Assembly: GCA_963837775.1 (NCBI GenBank) | Contig: CAWIOX010000033.1 | Location: 62,001-126,000, forward strand | Direction: 5' to 3' | Length of the DNA: 64,000 bases | DNA from: CAWIOX01 sp963837775 | Lineage (GTDB): Bacteria; Pseudomonadota; Gammaproteobacteria; Burkholderiales; Burkholderiaceae_D | Shown here: piece after piece, positions 31,784 through 40,509 of the stretch | Layout of the letters: each line of letters begins with the position of its first letter | How positions within the stretch are numbered: the stretch's first letter is position 1 | Notes under the pieces: model-generated | What the model was told of the DNA's origin: nothing | Databases searched by the model: none | The model's input: only the letters and a program-made list of their open reading frames with translations | Translations under genes and position numbers: made by a program

Positions 31784-33881
31784 TTAAACGAGATGAAGTA
31801 CGGTCAGCGCCAGATCGATCAGCTTGATCCCGGCAAACGGCACCAGAATGCCGCCCAGACCGTAGATCAGCAGATTGCGGCGCAACAGCGAGGCGGCGCC
31901 GATCGCGCGGTATTGCACCCCCTTCAATGCCAGCGGGATCAGGACCACGATCACCAGCGCATTGAAAATCACCGCCGACATGATGGCCGACGACGGGCTG
32001 GCCAGATGCATGATGTCGAGCGCCTTCAATTGCGGATAGGTGGTCACGAAGGCGGCCGGAATGATCGCGAAATACTTGGCGATGTCGTTGGCGATCGAGA
32101 ACGTGGTCAGCGAGCCGCGCGTCATCAGCATCTGCTTGCCGATCTCGACGATCTCCAGCAACTTGGTCGGATTCGAATCCAGATCGACCATATTGCCGGC
32201 TTCCTTGGCGGCCTGGGTGCCACTGTTCATCGCCACCGCGACATCGGCCTGGGCCAGCGCCGGCGCATCGTTGGTGCCGTCGCCGGTCATCGCCACCAGC
32301 CGGCCTTCGGACTGATAGCTGCGGATCAGTTTCAGCTTGTCCTCCGGCGTGGCTTCGGCCAGGAAATCATCGACCCCCGCTTCGGCCGCAATCGCCGCCG
32401 CGGTCAGCTTGTTGTCGCCGGTGATCATCACGGTCTTGATGCCCATCCGGCGCAGTTCGGCAAAGCGCTCCTTGATGCCGCCCTTGACGATGTCCTTCAG
32501 TTCGACCGCGCCCATCACGCGGCCGGCATCGACCACCACCAGCGGCGTGCTGCCGCGGCGTGAAATATCGTCCACCGCCTTGCCGACTTCGGCAGGATAA
32601 GGGATAACCCAGAGCCTCAACATAGCTCTTCATCGAATCGGCCGCCCCTTTGCGGATCGCACGCTCGCCGATATCGACGCCGCTCATGCGGGTCTGCGCC
32701 GAAAACGGCACGAAGGTCGGATGCATCACTTCCATCGCGCGTTCACGGATGTTGAAGCGTTGTTTCGCCAATACGGCGATGCTGCGCCCCTCCGGCGTTT
32801 CATCGGCCAGCGATGCCAGTTGCGCGACGTCGGCCAATTGCTGTTCGGTCACGCCGGGCGCCGGTATGAAGGCGGATGCCTGCCGGTTACCGAGCGTAAT
32901 GGTGCCGGTCTTGTCCAGCAACAGCACATCGACGTCGCCGGCGGCTTCCACTGCGCGGCCGGACGTGGCGATCACGTTGGCCTGCATCATGCGGCTCATG
33001 CCGGCCACGCCGATGGCCGACAACAGGCCGCCGATGGTGGTCGGAATCAGGCACACCAGCAGCGCGATCAGCACCGTCATCGTGATCGGCGTGCCCGCTT
33101 TGGCCGCCTCCACCGAGAACAGCGAGAACGGCAGCAGCGTGACCGTCACCAGCAGGAAGATGATGGTCAGCGCCACCAGCAGGATCGTCAGCGCAATTTC
33201 ATTCGGCGTCTTCTGCCGTTTTGCGCCTTCGACCATCGCGATCATGCGGTCGATGAAGGCTTCGCCCGGATTGACCGTGACCCGCACCACCAGCCAGTCG
33301 GACACAATCCGGGTGCCGCCGGTAACCGCGGAAAAATCGCCGCCCGATTCGCGGATCACCGGCGCCGATTCGCCGGTGATCGCGCTTTCGTCGACCGAGG
33401 CCACGCCTTCGATCACTTCGCCGTCGATCGGGATCACGTCATGGGCTTCGACCAGAATCACATCGCCCTTGCGCAGGTCGTTGGCATTGGCCGGCAACCA
33501 GCTGCTGCCGTGGCGCGGTTGCTGCAGCTTCTTGCCGATCACGACCTGCTTCAGGCCGCGCAGCGAAGCCGCCTGCGCCTTGCTGCGGCCTTCCGCCAGC
33601 GACTCGGCGAAGTTGGCAAACAGCACGGTAACCCACAGCCATAAGGAAATGGCGAGTATGAAGCCCGGGCTGGCTTCGCCGGCGCCCCTGAGCGCTTGAA
33701 TGAACAGCAGCGTGGTGATAATGCTGCCGACATACACCACGAACATCACCGGATTGCGCCATTGGGTGCGCGGGTCCAGCTTCTTGAACGCATCGATGAT
33801 GGCCGGGGCGATCAGTGCCGAGTCGAACAGCGTCAGGCTTTTGCGTGACATGCCGGCTGCCTTGGGTTCTGACATATGCAT
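31784..33881 (-). CDS. kdpB: potassium-transporting ATPase ATP-binding subunit KdpB, one frameshift
   Basis: A P-type ATPase of about 700 residues. [17 protein letters not shown] is the actuator TGES loop, the phosphorylated aspartate is in [12 protein letters not shown], and [16 protein letters not shown] is the hinge motif. The frame is lost near 32600, within [15 protein letters not shown], and regained in the next frame, so one indel separates the two parts. It lies between kdpA and kdpC. Confidence 0.92.
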
Positions 33882-33893
33882 ATTGGCTGCCTC

Positions 33894-35699
33894 TTAATTT
33901 GAAAAAAGTTGGAGATGTTCGACCACCGGACCCAGCGCCAGCGCCGGCACGTAATTGAGCACGCCGACCAGCACCACCACCCCGACCAGCAGCGCGACGA
34001 ACAGCGGGCCGTGCGTGGGCATCGTGCCGGCATTCGCTTCCAGCCGTTTTTTCGCTGCCAAAGAACCGGCCACCGCCAGGATCGGCACGATCATCGCGAA
34101 GCGGCCGAACCACATCGCAAGCGCCAGCATGGTGTTGTAGAACGGCGTGTTGGCCGACAGACCGGCAAACGCGCTACCGTTGTTATTGGCGGCCGAACTG
34201 AATGCATACAGGACTTCCGAAAAACCGTGCGCGCCGGGGTTCAGGATGCCGGCACGGCCCGGATCGACCATCACCGCGATTGCGGTGCCGGCCAACACCA
34301 GTGTCGGCGTCACCAGGATCGCGATCGACGCCATCTTGATATCGAATGACTGGATCTTCTTGCCCAGGTATTCCGGGGTGCGCCCTATCATCAGGCCGGC
34401 GATGAAGACTGCCAGGATCGCGAAAATCAGCATCCCGTACAAGCCGGAACCGACCCCGCCGAAGACCACTTCGCCGAACTGCATCAACACCAAAGGCACC
34501 AGGCCGCCCAGCGGCATGAAGGAGTCATGCATCGCATTGACCGCACCGCACGAGGCGGCGGTGGTGATCGCGGCAAACAGCGCCGAGGCGCTGATGCCGA
34601 AACGGGTTTCCTTGCCTTCCATATTGCCGCCCGATTGCAGCGCGCTGGCGGCCTGATCGATGCCAAGCGCCTGCAAGGCCGGATGCGCGTGCTGTTCGGC
34701 GATCAGCACCACCACCGTCGTCACCACGAAAATCGCCGTCATCGCGCCCAGCACCGCCCAGCCTTGCCGCATATCGCCCACCATGCGGCCGAACGCGAAG
34801 CACAAGCCGGCCGGAATCAGGAATATCGACAGCATCTGGAAGAAATTGGCCAGCGGCGTCGGATTCTCATAAGGATGGGCCGAGTTCGCATTGAAAAAGC
34901 CGCCGCCGTTGGTGCCGAGCATCTTGATCGCTTCCTGCGAGGCGACCGGACCCATCGCCAGCGTCTGGGTCTTGGCAGTCAGGGTTTCCAGCACCGGCAT
35001 GCCGGCAGCATCTTTCAAGGGCTGGCCGTCAGGCCCGGCTTTCGGCTGCGAATAAGTGACCGGATCGATCAGATTCACCTCCTTGTAGGCGGAGAAATTC
35101 TGGATCACGCCCTGCCCCATCAAGAACACCGCGAACAGTACCGACAGCGGCAGCAACACATACAGCGTGCTGCGCGTGATGTCGACCCAGAAATTGCCGA
35201 TCGACTTCGATGAGCGCGATGAAAAGCCGCGGATCAATGCATACACGACCGCGATGCCGGTCGCCGCCGAGAAGAAATTCTGCCCGGTCAGCGCCAGCAT
35301 CTGGGTCAGGTAGCTCATCGTCGATTCGCCGCCGTAGCCCTGCCAGTTGGTATTGCTGACGAAGCTGACCGCCGTGTTGAAGGCGGAATCGGGGCTGACA
35401 TTGGCGAAGCCTTGCGGATTGCCCGGCAGCCACAGTTGCAGGCGCTGCACTGCATACACGAACAGCGCGCCGATGCCATTGAACACCAGCAGCGCAATCG
35501 CATAGCCTTTCCAGCCCATGCCCGACCCCGGCGCGACGCCGGCGAGGCGGTACAGCAGGTGTTCGATTTTTGCCAGCCAGCCCAGGCCGCGGATAGGCTT
35601 ATCCTCGCCGACCTTGGCCAGATACGCACCGAGCGGATAGGACAGTGCCAGCAGCACGACCAGAAACGCCGCGAGTAGCAGCAGTGATTGGGTAGTCAT
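33894..35699 (-). CDS. kdpA: potassium-transporting ATPase potassium-binding subunit KdpA
   Basis: A 601-residue membrane protein of the superfamily of K+ transporters, with about ten membrane segments and selectivity-filter-like loops such as [26 protein letters not shown] and [11 protein letters not shown]. It forms the K+ channel-like subunit of KdpFABC. The ATG at 35699 overlaps the kdpF stop (TGATG); an in-frame GTG one codon earlier is also possible. The frame is intact. Confidence 0.96.
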   Translation of the reverse strand: MTTQSLLLLAAFLVVLLALSYPLGAYLAKVGEDKPIRGLGWLAKIEHLLYRLAGVAPGSGMGWKGYAIALLVFNGIGALFVYAVQRLQLWLPGNPQGFANVSPDSAFNTAVSFVSNTNWQGYGGESTMSYLTQMLALTGQNFFSAATGIAVVYALIRGFSSRSSKSIGNFWVDITRSTLYVLLPLSVLFAVFLMGQGVIQNFSAYKEVNLIDPVTYSQPKAGPDGQPLKDAAGMPVLETLTAKTQTLAMGPVASQEAIKMLGTNGGGFFNANSAHPYENPTPLANFFQMLSIFLIPAGLCFAFGRMVGDMRQGWAVLGAMTAIFVVTTVVVLIAEQHAHPALQALGIDQAASALQSGGNMEGKETRFGISASALFAAITTAASCGAVNAMHDSFMPLGGLVPLVLMQFGEVVFGGVGSGLYGMLIFAILAVFIAGLMIGRTPEYLGKKIQSFDIKMASIAILVTPTLVLAGTAIAVMVDPGRAGILNPGAHGFSEVLYAFSSAANNNGSAFAGLSANTPFYNTMLALAMWFGRFAMIVPILAVAGSLAAKKRLEANAGTMPTHGPLFVALLVGVVVLVGVLNYVPALALGPVVEHLQLFSN

Positions 35700-35788
35700 C
35701 ACAGATCCTCCGCTTTCAGCAGTGCGACCACCAGATACACCAGCAGTCCGGCCGCCACCACGGCGCCGACGATATAAAACGTGTTCAT
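35699..35788 (-). CDS. kdpF: potassium-transporting ATPase small subunit KdpF
   Basis: A 29-residue peptide, one transmembrane helix ([19 protein letters not shown]...), ending AEDL. Its stop overlaps the kdpA ATG as TGATG, and its own ATG overlaps the stop of the small upstream ORF. This length and position are typical of KdpF, which stabilises the complex. Confidence 0.92.
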   Translation of the reverse strand: MNTFYIVGAVVAAGLLVYLVVALLKAEDL

Positions 35789-35889
35789 TGCCGTTCCCCC
35801 AGCTTGCCGCAGCCTGCGGCGAATGCGCAGCTCACGACAATAAACGCAACAATTGCGCCGATATATACAACATCCACGATGTCCATCAT
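35785..35889 (-). CDS. 34-residue membrane peptide at the head of the kdp operon
   Basis: [20 protein letters not shown] followed by a short tail ending GKLGERQ; one predicted membrane helix. A TGAGGGTG ribosome-binding site precedes the ATG, and its stop overlaps the kdpF ATG, so it is translated with the operon. Similar small single-helix ORFs are common before kdpF or kdpA in proteobacteria, but no function is known to me. It is the first gene after the KdpE-type boxes, with its start 81 bp from the proximal box. Confidence 0.75.
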   Translation of the reverse strand: MMDIVDVVYIGAIVAFIVVSCAFAAGCGKLGERQ

Positions 35890-35922
35890 CACCCTCATTC
35901 AGGTTTGTTTTTGATAATGTTC

Positions 35923-35987
35923 AGCTTAGCGGGAACGGTCTAAAAATTTTGTAAAGATTGATTGAGGCGGCGTAAAGAAAGTGTAAA
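35923..35987 (-). promoter_or_regulatory. kdp promoter with tandem KdpE-type boxes
   Basis: Read on the minus strand, TTTACAC (35981-35987) and TTTACGC (35970-35976) lie 11 bp apart. A further TTTACAA follows at 35949-35955, and the -10-like TAAGCT is at 35923-35928, 42 bp from the proximal box. E. coli KdpE binds two TTTATA/TTTACA-type direct repeats with the same spacing. The same layout recurs at 38631-38695 and 42688-42752. Confidence 0.75.
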
Positions 35988-36046
35988 AATCGCGCGTATT
36001 GGCGTAAGGGCTGGGTGCAGGCGCTTGCAAAGGCCACGACTTATCA

Positions 36047-36122
36047 GGGAGTATGCGATAAAACACGGCACTTCCCGCACAGAATACAAGCTATTTAAAA
36101 AATACAGGACGCAGTATATTTA
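36047..36122 (-). repeat. dispersed intergenic repeat, copy D
   Basis: On the minus strand it reads AAATATACTGCG, CTGTATTTTTTAAATAGC, GTGCGGGAAGTGCC, then ATACTCCC. It is a full-length family member between the kdp promoter and the end of the ParA/DapA-like island. Confidence 0.75.
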
Positions 36123-36205
36123 TTGGACCTGGTCGTCAGTCAAGTTGAATTGGCGGGATAGAAATCGATGGATTTTTGCGTCCGGCAACGGTGAGGCCGG
36201 GAATT

Positions 36206-36256
36206 CGAGCGGCATGCCGCTCGCCAGCGTAACGGTATCGGCTTGCAAGCCGATAC
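36206..36256. repeat. two adjacent perfect palindromes
   Basis: An 18-bp palindrome centred on GGCATGCC (36206-36223) is followed by a 22-bp palindrome centred on CTTGCAAG (36235-36256). Both are perfect and have no loop, so they look more like protein-binding sites than terminators. They lie 25 bp beyond the stop codon of the first ParA-like gene. A centromere-like role is possible but no ParB gene is present. Confidence 0.65.
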
Positions 36257-36280
36257 TCCCGCAAGCAACGCAGTCCGGCG

Positions 36281-36958
36281 CTAGATCCGGCAGGAATACC
36301 TGGAGGGTTTCTTTTCGCTTTCAAACACTTCTCGATAGATGCTCTGCATTTCGGCGACGGCAGGATTGTCGGCAGATCTGCATTCCGAAATCGACCGGCC
36401 TTCGTCAAACGCGACACCTAGAGCGACCGCCTCGTGAATGATGGTCTCGGTCAGGACGGCCGACGGAATTCTTGCTACAAACAACTTAACGGCATTGATA
36501 TCTGCGATCGGGATGTCATGCTGCGCACGAGAGATGACAACCAGTACGCGCAGATGCGGATTGATCAAGCGCGCCGCTTCGATACGCTTGATCAATGTTT
36601 CTTGCCGTTCCAAATCAATTTTCCGTGCACGCATCGGAATAATTACAACCCGTGCCGCGATCAGCGCCGAACGACTTCCCATCGAGTCACGCCCCTCGGT
36701 ATCGATCACGATGTCCTTGTAGCGCAAGGATAGATTCTCCAACTCGGGTTGCAGTCCTTTGCCGCTGATGGCACGGACCGGCACTTTTGGCACGATGCCG
36801 GCTGCGCGCCGCTCAACGCTCCACAGGAACGATTTTCGTTGCGCGGCATTGTCAACCAGAAGCACATTCCGGCCTGCCAGCGCGCATAGCGTAGCGAGGT
36901 TATCCGCGAGGATGGATTTCCCCGACCCAACGTGTTCATTAGCGATGGCGACGATCAT
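36281..36958 (-). CDS. ParA-like P-loop ATPase (island copy 1)
   Basis: About 225 residues from MIVAIANEHVGSGKS, chosen because GGGA lies just upstream and the conserved family start is here; the frame opens 14 codons earlier. The deviant Walker A motif keeps Lys14 but has His9 where ParA proteins carry the signature lysine. The Walker B region is DIVIDTEGRDSMGS. It is very close to copy 2 (40510-41154): 52 of 58 residues match from AAGI to IIP. No DNA-binding domain or ParB partner is present, so plasmid partition is unlikely. It is the last gene of a small-protein / DapA-like / ParA-like operon. Confidence 0.8.
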   Translation of the reverse strand: MIVAIANEHVGSGKSILADNLATLCALAGRNVLLVDNAAQRKSFLWSVERRAAGIVPKVPVRAISGKGLQPELENLSLRYKDIVIDTEGRDSMGSRSALIAARVVIIPMRARKIDLERQETLIKRIEAARLINPHLRVLVVISRAQHDIPIADINAVKLFVARIPSAVLTETIIHEAVALGVAFDEGRSISECRSADNPAVAEMQSIYREVFESEKKPSRYSCRI

Positions 36959-37012
36959 GTGTGTTCCCTGAATAGCTATAGACAATGGCGGTTTTGGCAT
37001 GCCTGGGGCGGG

Positions 37013-38068
37013 TCATCGCTCTCCCGATTCAGAAAATTCTTCCGATTCATAAAATGCTCTCGATTCAGGAAACGCCCTGATGGACGTGACGGGCCAGACA
37101 GGAGGGATTGCCATCACCTGGCCGAGAGCGACTGCTAATTTTGCTTTACAAATTTTTGACACCGCGCTCAATGGCAGACGCAATTCTTCACGTACTCGCC
37201 CCTGCAGCGCCAATACCGCCTTGATGGGCGCTGGATTCGGCTCTGAAAACAACAGCCGGATCAGTGGCAGCATGCGCTTGAAGACAGCGCGCGCCTGTTC
37301 CAGCTGCCCTGCACGTATCAGCTGGTACAGGTGCACGTAAAGATCTGGACGAATATGGGCCGCCGCGGAGATCACGCCATACCCGCCAAGAATCAGCGTG
37401 TCGTCACCGCTGAGCGCCTTGAGCGGGGTCTGATGAATGACCTCTTCCAATTGCGCGATGTTGCCGCTCGATTCTTTCACCGCCACAAACTGCGGATCGG
37501 CGGACAGCGCGATGGCGCTCGACAGCTCAATATGGACGCCCGATCGGGCCGGCTCGTTGTAAAGGATGATAGGTCGATCCGTAGCACTGGCACAGGCGCG
37601 GAAATGCAGCAGGATATCCTCCTGTGACGGCCGCACGTAGCATGGGGCCGATATCAGGAATCCGGCGATATCGCGTTCACTGAAGTCCCTTACTTTGCGC
37701 GCGACGGCGCGGGTATCGCTGCCGCTGATCCCCATCACTACCGGGTATCCGGGACCGACTGCTTCGAGCACGGCGCTCAGTACTGCGGCCTGCTCTCTGT
37801 CATCAAGCTGGGCGGCTTCACCCGTGGTGCCACATACCACCAGACCGTGGATGCCACTATTTACAAGATCGGACGCCAGGCGTTGCAGCGCCTCGAAATC
37901 CACGCATCCGTCACGGAATGGCGTGATGATGGGCACCCAGATGCCTTCGAAGGGCTGCAAGGCGGAGCTCGTTGCGCGCGCAATCGATCGCCGGCTGTTG
38001 CGGGAGACACGCGATTCGACTGGCGCAGGGCAGTCGTAGGCAAAGTGGCTAACTGTCGAGGTAATCAT
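37013..38068 (-). CDS. dihydrodipicolinate-synthase-family aldolase/lyase (island copy 1)
   Basis: About 351 residues from ATG 38068, which has AAGGA just upstream. The first 38 residues are an extension absent from copy 2. The Schiff-base lysine is Lys198 in FVAVKESSG, the catalytic tyrosine Tyr170 in IILYNEPARSG with Arg175, and the threonine pair Thr81-Thr82 in VCGTTGEAA, so catalytic residues of the family are intact. The substrate is unknown: the family includes DapA, N-acetylneuraminate lyase and sugar-acid aldolases. A lysine-biosynthesis role is unlikely because the gene is duplicated in a stress-type operon with ParA-like ATPases. The C-terminal tail after residue 330 is Glu/Ser/Phe-rich. 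Confidence 0.82.
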   Translation of the reverse strand: MITSTVSHFAYDCPAPVESRVSRNSRRSIARATSSALQPFEGIWVPIITPFRDGCVDFEALQRLASDLVNSGIHGLVVCGTTGEAAQLDDREQAAVLSAVLEAVGPGYPVVMGISGSDTRAVARKVRDFSERDIAGFLISAPCYVRPSQEDILLHFRACASATDRPIILYNEPARSGVHIELSSAIALSADPQFVAVKESSGNIAQLEEVIHQTPLKALSGDDTLILGGYGVISAAAHIRPDLYVHLYQLIRAGQLEQARAVFKRMLPLIRLLFSEPNPAPIKAVLALQGRVREELRLPLSAVSKICKAKLAVALGQVMAIPPVWPVTSIRAFPESRAFYESEEFSESGER

Positions 38069-38075
38069 GGGATCC

Positions 38076-38597
38076 TTAAACTGGTGAGATGCGACCAAAT
38101 TCGGCGCCTGGCAACGCATGCATGATTGCGTCCATCACGCGATTCGCGATTGGCCCTGTCAGGCACAGACATATCTTCATTTTTGTGGCGTGATCGATCG
38201 GTTGAATGCGCATGAACGCGACCATTTCGCCAAAAGTTCCGATAGCAATGCCCCGCAGCGACGTCATGAATTCTGCGCTGATCGTGATATCCATCATGCA
38301 TCCTGTTGCCGTTGGCCTGGATCGTGGCGTCGTAAAGCCGGTACGTCGTACGACTGGCGAAATATCAATCTGTTCTTGATAGCGCAATACAGGCGTCGAT
38401 GAAAGACAAACGGGTTTCACTGACCCGGTGTCGGGCGTTACGGTGATCTCGGATGTGGGAGTGTTGCACTGAGAGCGGTCAATCGACCGCAGGTTTGATG
38501 AACTGCGCGCTTCGCGATTGGAAGCACTCGAAGATGTTTGATCTGGACTTCGATATTGAAGAACATGACTGCCATATTGCAAAGATTCGTGACTCAT
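38076..38597 (-). CDS. unknown small protein, variable Ser-rich N-terminus plus conserved 73-residue core (copy 1)
   Basis: A 173-residue ORF. A GGAGG site 5 bp before the ATG supports translation from 38597. Residues 1-100 are Ser/Thr/Arg-rich and look disordered. Residues 101-173, from MMDITISAEF to GAEFGRISPV, are shared with copy 2 at 42190-42654, including AFMRIQP, HATKMK and AEFGRI. An internal ATG pair at 38297 with AGGA upstream could give the core alone. The pattern beta-helix-beta-helix-beta could be a small ACT- or ferredoxin-like fold, but I do not recognise the family. It is the first gene of the operon, 7 bp before the DapA-like gene. Confidence 0.65.
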   Translation of the reverse strand: MSHESLQYGSHVLQYRSPDQTSSSASNREARSSSNLRSIDRSQCNTPTSEITVTPDTGSVKPVCLSSTPVLRYQEQIDISPVVRRTGFTTPRSRPTATGCMMDITISAEFMTSLRGIAIGTFGEMVAFMRIQPIDHATKMKICLCLTGPIANRVMDAIMHALPGAEFGRISPV

Positions 38598-38630
38598 AGA
38601 GAGCCTCCATCTGTGGTTACCTTGAAATGA

Positions 38631-38695
38631 AGATTAGCAGTTCAAATGTAAAAATTTCCTAAAAATAAAGCGTCAATGCGTAAATGATGCGTAAA
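38631..38695 (-). promoter_or_regulatory. promoter of island operon 1 with tandem KdpE-type boxes
   Basis: On the minus strand, TTTACGC occurs at 38689-38695 and 38678-38684, 11 bp apart; TTTACAT lies at 38646-38652. An extended -10-like TGCTAATCT spans 38631-38639. The box-to-TAATCT distance (42 bp) and box-to-ATG distance (81 bp) equal those at kdp and island operon 2. The sequence from 38620 to about 38705 is clearly homologous to 42676-42757. Confidence 0.72.
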
Positions 38696-38876
38696 GATTG
38701 CGCTGCCTGAGCGTTGTGAAGAAGTTTCCGTCAGCGATCTGCTGCGCGCAAATTCGCAGCGCGGTTTCAAGATAAATTGCCCATCCGATCGGATCTGGCG
38801 CGCGCAGGATATGCTCGCAAACAATTTGCCGAGCGCCTCTCCCGACCTGTTTATGTGGTCGGATTTTTATGAACAA

Positions 38877-38937
38877 TTTACGGCAACGGCGCTTCTTTTT
38901 ACGATTTCTTTATGTGCGCGCTGATACCATCTAAGCT
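38877..38937 (+). promoter_or_regulatory. possible autoregulatory boxes upstream of the orphan response regulator
   Basis: TTTACGG (38877-38883), TTTACGA (38898-38904) and TTTATGT (38909-38915) lie 21 and 11 bp apart on the coding strand. TAAGCT at 38932-38937 resembles the kdp -10. The geometry differs from the three other promoters, so this is weaker evidence. The spacer from 38696 to 39042 contains no convincing gene. Confidence 0.5.
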
Positions 38938-39042
38938 GTCTGCAGGAGCGATGATGGTCTCGATGGATCTCTGCAAGTCACCGAAAAATCAATTTCTGGA
39001 ACCGCTTAGGAACGTGCCCCCCACATCACGCACCATCCGACC

Positions 39043-39753
39043 ATGCACAAAGTGACCCGTCCCGTAGAGCCTGGCCGAAGCGCTGTTCTGATTGAAGATC
39101 AGAAGCTGGCGCGATGTCATGTAAAGACAGCGCTGGAGTTCGATGGACTTGTGGTTTTTGACGTGAAAACCGCACAGCGCGGACTGCGGGAAACGGCGCG
39201 CCGCAAACCTGATCTGATCATTCTGGATCTCGACTTGCCTGCAGGAGACGGCATCGATTTCATTTGCAATGTTCGCGATTGGTCGGAGATTCCGATCATC
39301 GTACTTTCAGCAGATGCAACGGAGACCGGCAAGATTGAGGTTCTCGATGCCGGCGCCGACGATTATCTGATGAAGCCGTTCGGCATGGGTGAATTACTTG
39401 CCCGCGCCCGATCGCATCTGCGCCGTTATACCAATGCTGGCGCCAACAGTCGAAGTGAGGTGATGTTTGGCGCCGTGCATGTTGATTTCATTCAACGGCT
39501 GGTTACACGCGACGGGGTATCGGTCAAGCTGACACCGATTGAGTACCGCTTGCTGACGCTATTGATATTTAACGAACGCAAGGTGCTTACACACCGGCGG
39601 ATATTGGCGGAAATATGGGGTCCGGAACAATCCGGAAAAAACCATTATCTGCGCATCTATATCGGCGGCCTCCGGCGCAAGCTTGAGTCCGACACCGCGC
39701 ATCCCCGGCATATTCTTACGGAAGCAGGCATCGGCTATCGATTTATTATTTGA
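39043..39753 (+). CDS. orphan OmpR-family response regulator, KdpE paralogue
   Basis: 236 residues. The receiver domain has LIEDQK, phospho-acceptor Asp62 in LIILDLDLPAGDG, VLSADA and LMKPFG. The winged-helix domain has LTPIEYRLLTLLIF, HYLRIYIGGLRRKLES and a GIGYRF end. It shares long blocks with KdpE at 27374-28072 (PDLIILDL, GADDYL.KPFG.GELLAR, HYLRIY). No histidine kinase is next to it, so it may be phosphorylated by KdpD or act without one. It lies between the two duplicated modules on the opposite strand, and its DNA-binding helix similarity to KdpE fits the shared boxes. Confidence 0.85.
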   Translation: MHKVTRPVEPGRSAVLIEDQKLARCHVKTALEFDGLVVFDVKTAQRGLRETARRKPDLIILDLDLPAGDGIDFICNVRDWSEIPIIVLSADATETGKIEVLDAGADDYLMKPFGMGELLARARSHLRRYTNAGANSRSEVMFGAVHVDFIQRLVTRDGVSVKLTPIEYRLLTLLIFNERKVLTHRRILAEIWGPEQSGKNHYLRIYIGGLRRKLESDTAHPRHILTEAGIGYRFII

Positions 39754-39841
39754 ACGCGGGCATCGGACACGCATCCAACGGCAGCGTTTTTCCGATGACA
39801 AAGCCGACGAACTGATCCGGGTGGCGGTAGCGCGGGACCGC

Positions 39842-40480
39842 TTAATCTGCGAAGAATACGCTGCGGTACAAGCGGGACATTGCTGCATTTTCCCGCGCGC
39901 CGTTTAACGGTTTGCGTGCACTGTCCCAAGGCCTTTCTTGCACGGCCGTTTGGTCGCACAGCGGCATGTTGAGCAATACGGCCGAGCGAATCGTCGCCAC
40001 GAAGGTCCGTGCCGCTTCGATCTCCCCGATGGAAATATCCTCCGCTGCGCCCATGATGACAAGCAACACGCGCAACGCCGGATTGACAACGCGCGCAGCT
40101 GCGATGCGCCTGGTCAGCCTATGCTGAACCTGCACCCCGAAATGTCGCGGCTGGATTGGAACGATAGCCATGTTTGTGGTCATCAGGGCCGGTCGATTTC
40201 CCGCCGAGTCAGGTATTCCGGCATCGATCACGATATCGTTGTAACGTGAAGCCAGATTCCGTAGTTTTGAGTCGAGGCTTTTATCGATGACGGCATGCGC
40301 GACAGCGCCGAGCTTGATCTCGACTGCCGCCCAAGGGTTCTTCGTCCCGTGCGAGGGCGCCAGCGAATTGGGGTAAATCAGCAAGACATTGCGTCCAGCC
40401 TGCGCTCGCAACGTTGCCAAATGACTTGCGAGACCGGCGCTGCTGGAAATTCCGACCTGGTTGAGAATGGTGATGATCAT
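39842..40480 (-). CDS. ParA-like protein lacking the P-loop lysine (island copy 3)
   Basis: 212 residues starting MIITILNQVGISSSAG. It aligns with copies 1 and 2 throughout (LASHLATLRAQAGRNVLL, LRNLASRYNDIVID, RIAAARVVNPALRVLLVIM), but Walker A has lost both the signature and the catalytic lysine (Ser13-Ser14-Ala15). Walker B reads DIVIDAGIPDS. It is probably unable to hydrolyse ATP and may act as a regulatory partner of copy 2, whose gene ends 29 bp upstream. The frame is intact over its full length, which argues for retention of function. Confidence 0.72.
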   Translation of the reverse strand: MIITILNQVGISSSAGLASHLATLRAQAGRNVLLIYPNSLAPSHGTKNPWAAVEIKLGAVAHAVIDKSLDSKLRNLASRYNDIVIDAGIPDSAGNRPALMTTNMAIVPIQPRHFGVQVQHRLTRRIAAARVVNPALRVLLVIMGAAEDISIGEIEAARTFVATIRSAVLLNMPLCDQTAVQERPWDSARKPLNGARENAAMSRLYRSVFFAD

Positions 40481-40509
40481 CGATCTTCGCCTCGATACCT
40501 ATGCATGTC

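Noticed and set aside
38673..38876. Minus-strand ORF between island operon 1 and the response regulator
   Set aside because: Overlaps the shared promoter boxes, starts with TTG, and is not conserved in the homologous promoter region at 42.7 kb.
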